From a virus, in IMG/VR virus record IMGVR_UViG_3300010399_000021, positions 1-39,016 of that record: 39,016 bases of DNA; one strand, written 5' to 3'. The notes under the pieces were generated by a model. It had not been told where the DNA came from. It ran no database searches and saw only the letters and a program-made list of their open reading frames with translations. Each line of letters starts with the position of its first letter. The first letter of the stretch is position 1. The translations under genes and the position numbers were made by a program. Below, piece after piece: positions 7,042 through 13,135 of the stretch.

Positions 7042-7626
7042 GTGGGAACTGTAAACCCCTCACAAAGCTCGCCCGGCGATACTATCGAGGCAGCGGATGT
7101 TAATCTCCCTGTAAACCAGCTTGCGGCTGTTATTAATGGCGGTATCGAAACCGTCAACATCGCCGATAACGCGGTTACCGCGGCAAAGGTTGCCGACGGT
7201 ACTATCACACCATCAAAATGGTCTAATCCTTATAAGTTCAGCGCCTACCGAAACGTTGCACTAAATAGTGCAGTCACCACATTCACAGCGGTTGCGTTTG
7301 ATACCGAACTTTTCGACACAAATAACAATCACGCCACAGGCGTTTATACAGCTCCAGTTAACGGGTTCTACAGCTTCACCTGGAACGTTACTTCAGTGGC
7401 CGCCGCGAGTATCTGGATTGCTGCACTGTTTATCAATGGCTCGGAAAAGGTGCGCGGCATGGATGTGCGTGGTGTAACTTCGCCCAATACATCACCAGGT
7501 TCAGCTTTAGTGCAGCTTACGGCCGGTGATACGGTCGACATTAGGCTGTTTGCGAATGCCGCTTTGGCTATTCAAACGGGCCAGTCGAATACTCACTTTA
7601 CAGGGTTCCTGGAAACACAGACATAA
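7042..7626 (+). CDS. C1q-like jelly-roll virion protein, probable receptor-binding protein (194 aa)
   Basis: The C-terminal two thirds follow the C1q/TNF-like pattern: FSAYRNVALNSAVTTFTAVA, then FDTNNNHATGVYTAPVNGFY with the hallmark YTAPVNGFYSFTW strand pair, an internal INGSEKVRG, LTAGDTVDIRLFA, and the closing HFTGFLE. The N-terminal 50 residues (TIEAADVNLPVNQLAAVING, NIADNAVTAAKVADGTITPS) look like a fibre-type attachment segment. Such domains trimerise and bind receptors in phage tail fibres. It is the first gene after a late-type promoter and starts with GTG; no good ribosome site is visible apart from the G-rich conserved leader. Confidence 0.75.
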   Translation: MGTVNPSQSSPGDTIEAADVNLPVNQLAAVINGGIETVNIADNAVTAAKVADGTITPSKWSNPYKFSAYRNVALNSAVTTFTAVAFDTELFDTNNNHATGVYTAPVNGFYSFTWNVTSVAAASIWIAALFINGSEKVRGMDVRGVTSPNTSPGSALVQLTAGDTVDIRLFANAALAIQTGQSNTHFTGFLETQT

Positions 7627-7629
7627 AAA

Positions 7630-7667
7630 TACCGCCGGGTGAGAGTGAGAGAACCCTGTCGGCGGTA
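7630..7667 (+). terminator. Intercistronic hairpin TACCGCCG/CGGCGGTA
   Basis: An 8-bp perfect stem (7630-7637 with 7660-7667), extendable by GGG/CCC inside, lies directly after the C1q-like stop codon. No T-run follows, so it is more likely an mRNA-stabilising or partial terminator element between fibre and lysis genes than a strong terminator. Confidence 0.45.
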
Positions 7668-7723
7668 CGCAACAATTAAACCACAGTGAAGTTAAATTAA
7701 GGTGAAAATGAGAGAAAAGGGAA

Positions 7724-8008
7724 GTGACTACGGACGCTGAACAAGACCGACTACAAAGGACAGACCACGATACTTTAGTACGGGTAGAAGGGAAGCTCGA
7801 CACATTAAGTACTTCTTTAACGTCCCTCCAAAACGACCACGAGACACGCCTAAGGATCGTAGAGAGGGATGAACCCATGCGTAGTGTCCAGACCAGGCTA
7901 GACACTCAAGACGGGATAATCAGGGGGCTGCGGTGGACGTTGGCTATTTTAGGAACCATTGTGGGGATCGTTGAGCCATTCATATTATTTTATTTAGCAA
8001 GGAGTTGA
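7724..8008 (+). CDS. XhlA-like coiled-coil membrane protein of the lysis cassette (94 aa)
   Basis: GTG start preceded by AAGGGA. The first 65 residues are a polar coiled coil with the phrase TDHDTLVRVEGKLDTLSTSL, followed by one C-terminal transmembrane helix (RWTLAILGTIVGIVEPFILF). This matches haemolysin XhlA-type phage proteins, which assist endolysin release in cassettes of Gram-positive phages. It ends 1 nt before the endolysin gene, supporting a lysis role. Confidence 0.7.
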   Translation: MTTDAEQDRLQRTDHDTLVRVEGKLDTLSTSLTSLQNDHETRLRIVERDEPMRSVQTRLDTQDGIIRGLRWTLAILGTIVGIVEPFILFYLARS

Positions 8009-8009
8009 T

Positions 8010-9242
8010 ATGGTACCAGCACCTAACATTGTCTGGCGAGGAGCGCACCCAAACAACTTTACTGTCGGCCGCCCTGGCGGTGGCCTCGACGGGCGTGAAA
8101 CATTTCATCATGTCGTAGGGTCGGCCGAAAGCGCAGTGGTGGTCTTTAACCAGGGAAGCCGAGGGGCGTCATCTCACTTTGTAGTGACCGACCAACCTGG
8201 GGTTATCTTCCAGTGTGTAAGTGTTAACGACACAGCCTGGTGCGACTCTAACTGGGAATCTAACCTACGCACAATTGCAGTGGAACATCATGGGGATTGG
8301 CGGGGTGGGTACGACAACCCTACAGTCCGGGATAATTCAGCCTGGCTACTTACGTGGTTACGCGAGAACTTTGGAGTAAACCGCGCCATACGCCACCGTG
8401 ACGTGGCATCCACCGGCACTATATGTTCAGCCGATTTACCCGTGGAAGCAATCTGGGCTCGTTCAGACGAGATCATCAGTGAGCACAACCAACCGGCGGA
8501 CACACGCCCGCAGTGGCTTAAAGATCGTGTCATAGTGCCCGAGTATACGGTCTATTCGCAAGTAGAGGGGTTATACCTGCTAAATCTGAATGATGTAAAC
8601 CAAATTACTGACTCGCGCCGCTTCCCACTCAACCAGAACTTCGTAATAAGTAGTTATACGATAATCGGTGGGGTTAAATACCTCATCACCACCAGCAGCA
8701 CAAACGCAAACCTAGCTATTGGTATGCGTGACTCAGAGGTCTCGCCTACGCCGTTCACTCCGCCCATTGTGGAACCTCCAAAGCCAACAACCCCCGATTG
8801 GGCAGACTCTTTGCTCATTGATGAGGAAAACCGCACCATGTACGTACTGCGTGCGACACAGCTAATTGACCTTGAGAACGGCCGGCCTGTCATAAAGGAC
8901 GGCAAAGAGGTATGGTTCCAGGCCGGCGACATTATCAACGATGTCAGCGCCCACACTATCGTGAGTGAAGTTACCTACCAGATGACCGAGTACAGTTTTC
9001 AAAAGACCAAAGAGGGACGTTACGAGCTAGCCAATGGCATTAAAAGTTCAGATCTAACCGTTGACCCTAAGGCTTGCCCTCCTGGTACACCAGCAAACCC
9101 AGAAGTTCCCGGCAATCCAATAGACCCCGCGGAGCCTATGCCTGATGTCCCTACAGTAGAAGATAGGCTTACCTTTTTAGAGACGATGGTTAGAGCTATC
9201 ACAGATTTCTTGGACAAAATATTTAATTCATGGAGGAAATAA
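8010..9242 (+). CDS. Endolysin: N-acetylmuramoyl-L-alanine amidase, Amidase_2 type (410 aa)
   Basis: Cuts the amide bond between muramic acid and the stem peptide to release progeny. The N-terminal 150 residues carry the zinc-amidase signature: HH at 33-34 (FHHVVGS), a VEHHG block at 91-95, and HRDVASTGTICSADLP with His129 and Cys139 as expected metal ligands. Two beta-rich modules follow (about 175-235 and 265-345), joined by Pro-rich linkers and possibly wall-binding; a short helix closes the protein. It lacks a signal peptide, consistent with holin-dependent export. It sits between an XhlA-like gene and small hydrophobic proteins. Confidence 0.9.
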   Translation: MVPAPNIVWRGAHPNNFTVGRPGGGLDGRETFHHVVGSAESAVVVFNQGSRGASSHFVVTDQPGVIFQCVSVNDTAWCDSNWESNLRTIAVEHHGDWRGGYDNPTVRDNSAWLLTWLRENFGVNRAIRHRDVASTGTICSADLPVEAIWARSDEIISEHNQPADTRPQWLKDRVIVPEYTVYSQVEGLYLLNLNDVNQITDSRRFPLNQNFVISSYTIIGGVKYLITTSSTNANLAIGMRDSEVSPTPFTPPIVEPPKPTTPDWADSLLIDEENRTMYVLRATQLIDLENGRPVIKDGKEVWFQAGDIINDVSAHTIVSEVTYQMTEYSFQKTKEGRYELANGIKSSDLTVDPKACPPGTPANPEVPGNPIDPAEPMPDVPTVEDRLTFLETMVRAITDFLDKIFNSWRK

Positions 9243-9244
9243 TA

Positions 9245-9439
9245 ATGGACTTTGATTTTAAAAAGGTAAGTAAGGCACTTGCAGGTGCTGCAGCAGCAGT
9301 TTTTGCAAGCCTACTAGTAAAGTGGGGTGTAAACCTCCCCCCTGAGTTCAGCGCAGCAGTGGAATTAATATTAGACTCAGTAATTACTGGTGCAATCGGC
9401 TACGTTGTGGTCTACTTTGCACCTAAGAATAAGGTATAA
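9245..9439 (+). CDS. Holin-like small membrane protein (64 aa)
   Basis: ATG 9245 is chosen because GGAGG lies 8 nt upstream; an upstream ATG (9230) in the same frame would overlap that ribosome site. A short charged N-terminus is followed by two hydrophobic segments (KALAGAAAAVFASLLVKWGV and LILDSVITGAIGYVVVYFAP) separated by LPPEFSAAVE. This hairpin with a charged C-terminus is typical of small class II holins. Its position right after the endolysin supports the role. Confidence 0.75.
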   Translation: MDFDFKKVSKALAGAAAAVFASLLVKWGVNLPPEFSAAVELILDSVITGAIGYVVVYFAPKNKV

Positions 9440-9440
9440 C

Positions 9441-9590
9441 ATGTTGGTAAATTTACTCATTGCAATAATCGCCGGTGTTATAACTGATTTAGTAGCACAG
9501 CGTATGAGAGTTGATTCACGCCTAGCAATTCTACTTGCCCTTTTAGTGGGTGTGGTAGTGTTCCTTGCTAACCCTGTTGCAGCGTTCTAA
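9441..9590 (+). CDS. Second small hydrophobic protein, holin/antiholin candidate (49 aa)
   Basis: ATG 9441 lies 1 nt after the holin-like stop. Two hydrophobic segments (MLVNLLIAIIAGVITDLVAQ and AILLALLVGVVVFLANPVAA) flank a short basic loop RMRVDSR. As the last gene before a terminator in the lysis cassette it may be an antiholin or a second holin; the sequence alone cannot distinguish these. Confidence 0.65.
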   Translation: MLVNLLIAIIAGVITDLVAQRMRVDSRLAILLALLVGVVVFLANPVAAF

Positions 9591-9628
9591 GTTTTGTAGT
9601 AATATATAGACATTCGACAACCTACTAG

Positions 9629-9650
9629 AACAGCCCTCACGGGTTGTTTT
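9629..9650 (+). terminator. Terminator of the lysis operon
   Basis: Stem AACAGCCC/GGGTTGTT (9629-9636 with 9641-9648, one G-U pair), TCAC loop, followed by TTGGTTTCT. It closes the operon that starts at the 7001 promoter. Confidence 0.7.
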
Positions 9651-9704
9651 GGTTTCTAGCCTCTAACCATAAGTTTTAAACCTTTTTGGAAAGGGGTATT
9701 TTAT

Positions 9705-10097
9705 ATGGGTAGTCAAAACCTTGTTATCTGGGATGAGGAAATCGCAGACTGTTTTAGCTTGTGGGGAGGGAGGAAGATTGCCATCTACTTTGAAGCCCTC
9801 AGGTACCGTCAGCAGCTCTTTAAGCAGGATGAGTATTTCCCATATTCGGCTACAAGCCTCGAGAAGAACATTGGCCTTACATACAAGCAGCAACTCCACG
9901 CTAAGAAGGTCTTAGAAGGCTCAGGATGGCTAGAAACTCGTAGGAAGCAGAATACTAAGAAAGGCAGTGCGCTTTTCTACCGTGTCACTGAGCTTGCGAG
10001 GGAAGCCACAAGTCACATTAAAAGGCCGCGAGACATCACCGAATTGAAGCGAGAAGCTGTCAAGAATATAGGACGATTTCACAACAAGAGAGGGTAG
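9705..10097 (+). CDS. Winged-helix DNA-binding protein, candidate replication initiator (130 aa)
   Basis: AAAGGGG ribosome site 10 nt upstream. The middle contains a helix-turn-helix pattern (SATSLEKNIGLTYKQQLHAK) followed by VLEGSGWLETRRKQNTKKGS and a strand ALFYRVTE, i.e. a winged helix with a basic wing. Such folds occur in phage replication initiators (O/DnaD-like) and in repressors. It is monocistronic and ends exactly where a DnaA box and two direct repeats begin, which suggests it binds those iterons. No catalytic motif. Confidence 0.6.
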   Translation: MGSQNLVIWDEEIADCFSLWGGRKIAIYFEALRYRQQLFKQDEYFPYSATSLEKNIGLTYKQQLHAKKVLEGSGWLETRRKQNTKKGSALFYRVTELAREATSHIKRPRDITELKREAVKNIGRFHNKRG

Positions 10098-10195
10098 TTA
10101 TCCACAGAGGGGAATATTCCAAAATGCAAAGTGAATATTCCAAAACTGCAACATCCTTCCTATATATGTATTATTAAAAAATATTAAAAAGAAAA
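10098..10195. other. Probable replication origin: DnaA box, two iterons, AT-rich region
   Basis: A perfect DnaA box TTATCCACA (10098-10106) begins at the stop of the winged-helix gene. Two 13-bp iterons GAATATTCCAAAA start at 10112 and 10133, exactly 21 bp (two helical turns) apart, each followed by (C)TGCAA. A very AT-rich stretch (about 10155-10205) follows as a likely unwinding element. The rest of the gap to 10350 is A-rich with no gene. Confidence 0.6.
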
Positions 10196-10350
10196 AATAG
10201 AAACTATGCGCTAAAAAAAGTCTGCGAAAAATCCTTCATTAACTTAAGCAGAATAACAAGTCTATTTAAACGTGGGTGTTAAAAATATAATTCAATCAGC
10301 ACTTAAACGGGGGAACGCGGGTGGGAATAAAATGGAGGGTTGGAGAAAAA

Positions 10351-11196
10351 ATGGAACCCAACCAGATTTTTGAAAAATACATAAGTTATATCAAAAACGT
10401 CAAACAATATTCACCCAAAACAATCGCAAACAGAAATTGCTTCTTAAAAAGATTTCTAGACGCCATACAGGTGACTGACATCAGGGAATTAACTATCTAC
10501 CAGGTGGATGACTACCTGATTGAAAGGTCTAAGGTGTTAAAACCAGAATCAATTAACACAGAGAGGAGGATATTAAGATCGTACTTCTGTTTCGTACAAA
10601 CGTACCTGCAGATACCAACAAGGTTTGATTACACCCTTATCAAAGAAGTAAGAGCTGGAGACTACCAGATCGAGGTACTAAGTCCCAAAACAGTGAAGAA
10701 AGCAATTAACGGATGTAGGAGAAAACAAGATAAACTTCTAATCGCTATCACCTACGAAGCCGGTCTACGGCTAAGCGAATTGGTAAACTTAAGAGTAGGG
10801 GATGTAAACGACAACAAGTTACAAATACGCGGGAAGGGGAGTAAAGTCCGGTTGACTTTTGTTACTCCCCATCTCGCGTATCAGCTTAAAACCTTCCTTC
10901 TTAGCCAAGGAATATACACAGGTTATGTGTTCCAGAACCAAGAAGGTAGCAAATACCATACTGACACAATCCGAAGACGAATTAAAGAAGCTTTTAAAAA
11001 AATTGGCGTTGAGATGCACCCACATCAGTTGAGACACTCTTTTGCTACCGACCTTCTGCAGGAAGGCGCAGATTTGCGGAGTGTACAAAAGCTACTAGGC
11101 CATGCTAACCTAAACACAACGATGAGATATCTTCAGGTAACAGATACGTACTTGGAACAAGTCTTTAACAAACACAGGAGCATGAGCGTGGCCTAA
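10351..11196 (+). CDS. int: Tyrosine-type site-specific recombinase/integrase, XerC/D-like (281 aa)
   Basis: Catalyses strand exchange between attP and the chromosomal attB. The N-terminal SAM-like core-binding domain spans about residues 3-90; the catalytic domain has Arg140 (EAGLRLSEL), Lys162 (RGKGSKVR), His225-x-x-Arg228 (HPHQLRHSFA), His251 (LLGHANL) and the nucleophile Tyr260 (TTMRYLQV). ATG 10351 is preferred: GGAG lies 5 nt upstream and the protein then begins like other Xer-type enzymes; the frame is open to a GTG at 10321. The adjacent tRNA-derived core (11327-11371) is its expected substrate. The compact size is typical of Xer-like phage integrases. No excisionase was recognised. 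Confidence 0.9.
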   Translation: MEPNQIFEKYISYIKNVKQYSPKTIANRNCFLKRFLDAIQVTDIRELTIYQVDDYLIERSKVLKPESINTERRILRSYFCFVQTYLQIPTRFDYTLIKEVRAGDYQIEVLSPKTVKKAINGCRRKQDKLLIAITYEAGLRLSELVNLRVGDVNDNKLQIRGKGSKVRLTFVTPHLAYQLKTFLLSQGIYTGYVFQNQEGSKYHTDTIRRRIKEAFKKIGVEMHPHQLRHSFATDLLQEGADLRSVQKLLGHANLNTTMRYLQVTDTYLEQVFNKHRSMSVA

Positions 11197-11210
11197 GCAT
11201 CCGAAGATAA

Positions 11211-11234
11211 GTACCCCCGAACACGCGGGGGTAC
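11211..11234. terminator. Hairpin GTACCCCC/GGGGGTAC after the integrase
   Basis: Perfect 8-bp GC-rich stem (11211-11218 with 11227-11234) 14 nt after the integrase stop. No T-run follows; the stem abuts the -35 box of the next promoter, so it may be a weak terminator or limit readthrough into attP. Confidence 0.5.
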
Positions 11235-11263
11235 TTGACAAAAGGGGTTATGTTTGCTACAAT
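11235..11263 (+). promoter_or_regulatory. Strong sigma70 promoter facing the attP core
   Basis: Consensus TTGACA (11235-11240), 17-bp spacer, TACAAT (11258-11263). Transcription would start near 11270, run through the attP tRNA segment and meet the terminator at 11381-11406, giving an RNA of about 137 nt with no obvious reading frame. Confidence 0.85.
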
Positions 11264-11326
11264 GTACTCAAGTTCATCAGAACATTCACAAACAAACACT
11301 ACTCTCTACAGAGTAAAAACATCTAT

Positions 11327-11371
11327 CTCTGGATGCGGAGATCGAAGGTTCGACCCCTTCCTCGCCAGCCA
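11327..11371 (+). other. attP: attP core: 3' half of a tRNA-Gln(CUG) gene
   Basis: From 11327 the sequence reads as a tRNA 3' half: anticodon loop CTCTGGA (11327-11333, U33, anticodon CUG), 3' anticodon strand TGCGG, variable AGATC, T-arm GAAGG-TTCGACC-CCTTC (11344-11360), acceptor strand CTCGCCA, discriminator G and encoded CCA ending at 11371. The 5' half is absent upstream. A tRNA segment running from anticodon loop to CCA beside an integrase gene is the classic attP arrangement; integration would rebuild the host tRNA. The exact crossover limits are not visible. Confidence 0.85.
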
Positions 11372-11380
11372 AGCATAGAA

Positions 11381-11406
11381 GCTCTGTAGAAATACAGGGC
11401 TTTTTT
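11381..11406 (+). terminator. Rho-independent terminator downstream of attP
   Basis: Stem GCTCTGTA/TACAGGGC (11381-11388 with 11393-11400, one G-U), GAAA tetraloop, then T6. After integration it would terminate the reconstructed tRNA-Gln gene. Confidence 0.85.
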
Positions 11407-11413
11407 GTTTGCC

Positions 11414-11599
11414 CATGAGGCTAGATAGGTTGTCGAAGATCTTGTAGCCTCATGCAGCGGATTAAAAACCGGGTCAGTGAAAGGTCGCCAAAAATCAATT
11501 TAGGGCGTTACCAATTAGCAGATCAAAAATAGCAGGGACTCGTCCCAGCAGCCATGACTAACTGCAAGGTTATGGTGGGCGTAACCGAGGGTAAAGAAT
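11414..11599 (+). other. Structured leader of the wall-hydrolase gene
   Basis: This 186-nt gene-free stretch is rich in pairing: CATGAGGCTA/TAGCCTCATG (11414-11423 with 11445-11454), a GGGA-CTCG-TCCC hairpin near 11538-11549, and CCAT/ATGG pairing around 11553-11577. I do not recognise a known riboswitch; c-di-AMP (ydaO) and T-box consensus motifs were looked for and not found. Confidence 0.4.
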
Positions 11600-12079
11600 A
11601 TTTTAATCCGAGGAACGCTACTGGTAGTTGGGTTAATCCTGTTAATACCAACGTCTAAGGCTGAAACGTCTTTTCCAGAAGCGAACTTTAAAAAACATGA
11701 GGCTCAACAAATCCAACCCGTAAAGGTTGACGAGTCACATCAGCCACAGCAAGAACTAGCAACTGTTGTTGTGGAGCAAAAGATACCATCAGGTTCACAC
11801 CAAGAATGGATGGCAGCTGCAGGGATTAGCCCAAGTGATTATAGCTATGTCGAGTTTATCATCTCGCATGAATCCGGGTTCAACCCTCTAGCTGTTAACA
11901 AGAGTTCAGGAGCCACAGGGCTATGTCAGGCTTTACCCGCGCACAAAATGCAAAGCGCTGGCTCAGACTACATGACAAATCCTGTAACGCAACTGCGCTG
12001 GTGTGATGGTTATGCGAAGAGCCGATATGGAAGTTGGGGGAAAGCTCATGCTTTCTGGCTAGCCAATCGCTGGTGGTAA
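11600..12079 (+). CDS. Secreted lysozyme-like lytic transglycosylase/resuscitation-type wall hydrolase (159 aa)
   Basis: The C-terminal 100 residues match the transglycosylase-like fold of aggregation-promoting-factor/Saccharibacteria-type proteins: YSYVEFIISHESGFNPLAVN with the catalytic-type Glu in HESGF, then KSSGATGLCQALPAHKM, TNPVTQLRWCDGYAKSRYGS and a terminal WW. The open frame reaches back to 11585 and encodes a clear signal peptide (ILIRGTLLVVGLILLIPTSK) ending SKA-ET, but it has no ATG/GTG/TTG before GTG 11771, which would remove the signal. ATT 11600, 9 nt after GAGG, is my choice; CTG 11621 is an alternative. It likely trims host or neighbour cell wall. Confidence 0.7.
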   Translation: MLIRGTLLVVGLILLIPTSKAETSFPEANFKKHEAQQIQPVKVDESHQPQQELATVVVEQKIPSGSHQEWMAAAGISPSDYSYVEFIISHESGFNPLAVNKSSGATGLCQALPAHKMQSAGSDYMTNPVTQLRWCDGYAKSRYGSWGKAHAFWLANRWW

Positions 12080-12118
12080 TAAGCTTGTGTGCTCCTTGTC
12101 AGTAATAAGGAGCAACCA

Positions 12119-12328
12119 ATGGCATCAGAAGACGGCTACCAGCAATTCCGTGAGGAGCTTCAGGAAGTAATAAACGCTCACTCGATGGAAGGCAATAGCG
12201 ACACTCCCGACTTCATCCTCGCGCAGTATTTGACGAGCTGCCTTGCGGCATTCGATCAGGCTTCCCGGGCGAAAGCAGCGTGGGAGAATCGCAGCGTCGA
12301 AAAGACGCCGACCGAGCCAGCAGCCTAG
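12119..12328 (+). CDS. Conserved small phage protein (69 aa), unknown
   Basis: ATG 12119 has AAGGAG 7 nt upstream. The core GNSDTPDFILAQYLTSCLAAFDQASRAK resembles a short helical protein found in many phages (S-[DN]-TPDFILA-x-[FY]-L ... CL-x-AF). No enzymatic motif. It follows the wall hydrolase and precedes the first structured RNA module. Confidence 0.7.
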   Translation: MASEDGYQQFREELQEVINAHSMEGNSDTPDFILAQYLTSCLAAFDQASRAKAAWENRSVEKTPTEPAA

Positions 12329-12375
12329 CGGTCTTTACCGCTGGCAAAGAGCACACAAGCACAGATAGAAATTTA

Positions 12376-12460
12376 GGTAGTAGGCAGTAGCGCTGGTAGC
12401 AACCGTACGTTCACTACCTCATTAGGTTTCGAGTTGCTACCAGCGCTACTGCCTACTACC
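12376..12460 (+). ncRNA. Long perfect hairpin (module 1, element A)
   Basis: A perfect 28-bp inverted repeat (12376-12403 with 12433-12460) with a 29-nt loop. Its arms contain GCTGGTAGCA, a 10-mer also present in the arms of the hairpin at 18418-18486, which likewise precedes a tRNA-like fold. Too long for an ordinary terminator and without a T-run; a structured RNA or RNase III site is more likely. A small AGCGGT-CTTT-ACCGCT hairpin (12327-12342) precedes it. Confidence 0.65.
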
Positions 12461-12478
12461 ATATTGGTGGCTCGTACA

Positions 12479-12515
12479 ACCCACAGATATTTCGCCCACC
12501 CGAGTATCTGTGGGT
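12479..12515 (+). ncRNA. Hairpin ACCCACAGATA/TATCTGTGGGT (module 1)
   Basis: Perfect 11-bp stem (12479-12489 with 12505-12515) and 15-nt loop, between element A and the tRNA-like element. Part of the same structured region; function unknown. Confidence 0.5.
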
Positions 12516-12532
12516 CGCTACGGGTCATCAAG

Positions 12533-12759
12533 ATCGGCTAGGTAACTGGTCGCATGAGTGGCGGAATAGGTAGACGCTTAAGTGCCGTACTTGAAAATTT
12601 ACGGTCAACAAGGTATCGACAGGAATCTGTTGTGATACATGCAGGGTGACTACACGAGGGATAACGACATACCTTAATGGGTGAAGTTATACAAAATTAG
12701 TCACACGACTAATTTTACGCGGCAAATCCCTGCCCCATGCGACCAGTTACCTAGCCGAT
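12533..12759 (+). ncRNA. tRNA-Leu-like RNA with interrupted T-loop, closed by a 24-bp stem (module 1)
   Basis: A 24-bp perfect terminal stem (12533-12556 with 12736-12759) leads into a tRNA-like fold: acceptor GCATGAG/CCCATGC (12552-12558, 12734-12740, one A-C mismatch), D-arm TGGCGGAATAGGTAGACGC exactly as in tRNA-Leu, a long variable hairpin, and T-stem GCAGG/CCTGC (12641-12645, 12729-12733, the latter abutting the acceptor as in a tRNA). The T-loop holds about 80 nt starting TGACTACACGAG and ending CGGCAAAT. The anticodon arm is not canonical. GTGACTA (12646-12652) can pair with TAGTCAC further on. Not a normal tRNA; intron-bearing tRNA, Y-RNA-like mimic or a new class are the options. Confidence 0.6.
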
Positions 12760-12780
12760 ACTAACAACCCAAGGAGATAT

Positions 12781-12948
12781 ATGGAAAAAGATGTAGAATT
12801 AAGCGCTGTTCTCGAAGTCGAGAAGGCTTTGGCTGAATTGAGCTACAACGCAAAACACCGGGTTATCGAATTTGTTAGAGGACGAATTGAGTGGGAACCA
12901 GAAGGCATACAACAAGAGTTAGCGCCTGTAGCCGAAACTCTGGGGTAA
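12781..12948 (+). CDS. Small acidic protein (55 aa), unknown
   Basis: AAGGAGATAT directly precedes the ATG, an excellent ribosome site shared with the gene after the second RNA module (18721). The protein is mostly helical (VLEVEKALAELSYNAKHRVI, EFVRGRIEWE) with no Cys and no membrane segment. Function unknown. Confidence 0.65.
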   Translation: MEKDVELSAVLEVEKALAELSYNAKHRVIEFVRGRIEWEPEGIQQELAPVAETLG

Positions 12949-13022
12949 ACAGACCAACCAGATATATCAACCTCCCCCACTTCTTATCTGGTGGTGGGGG
13001 TTGCTAAAAGGAGAAAACAAAC

Positions 13023-13121
13023 ATGGAACAACTAAAAGTATTTACCAAGAGAGAATTTTGCTTAGTTTTACTATTCGCAGTTGCTTATGTAGCACTACTG
13101 GCGATTAGAGACAGATTGTAA
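13023..13121 (+). CDS. Very small single-helix membrane protein (32 aa)
   Basis: AAGGAG 8-9 nt upstream. A basic N-terminus and one transmembrane helix (FCLVLLFAVAYVALLAI). It lies after a CCCCCAC/GTGGGGG hairpin (about 12972-13000) and before the HNH gene. Role unknown. Confidence 0.55.
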   Translation: MEQLKVFTKREFCLVLLFAVAYVALLAIRDRL

Positions 13122-13135
13122 AGGAGAGGCCCAAG

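Noticed and set aside
11414-11599. c-di-AMP (ydaO) riboswitch or T-box before the wall-hydrolase gene
   Set aside because: The gene type fits a ydaO riboswitch, but its conserved core motifs and the T-box TGGNACCGCG were not found.
12570-12700. tmRNA, because of a GGTATCGACAGG ... ATGCAGGG stretch resembling a tmRNA 5' domain
   Set aside because: No tag reading frame, no Ala-type acceptor (GGGGC/GCUCC-like ends) and no pseudoknot series; the D-arm is tRNA-Leu-like instead.
12641-12727. Group I intron in the tRNA-like element
   Set aside because: The R-like GACTACACG and a downstream TAGTC exist, but P3-P6 partners and the expected length are missing, and the sister element at 18493 lacks the TAGTC partner. 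Kept only as an alternative.
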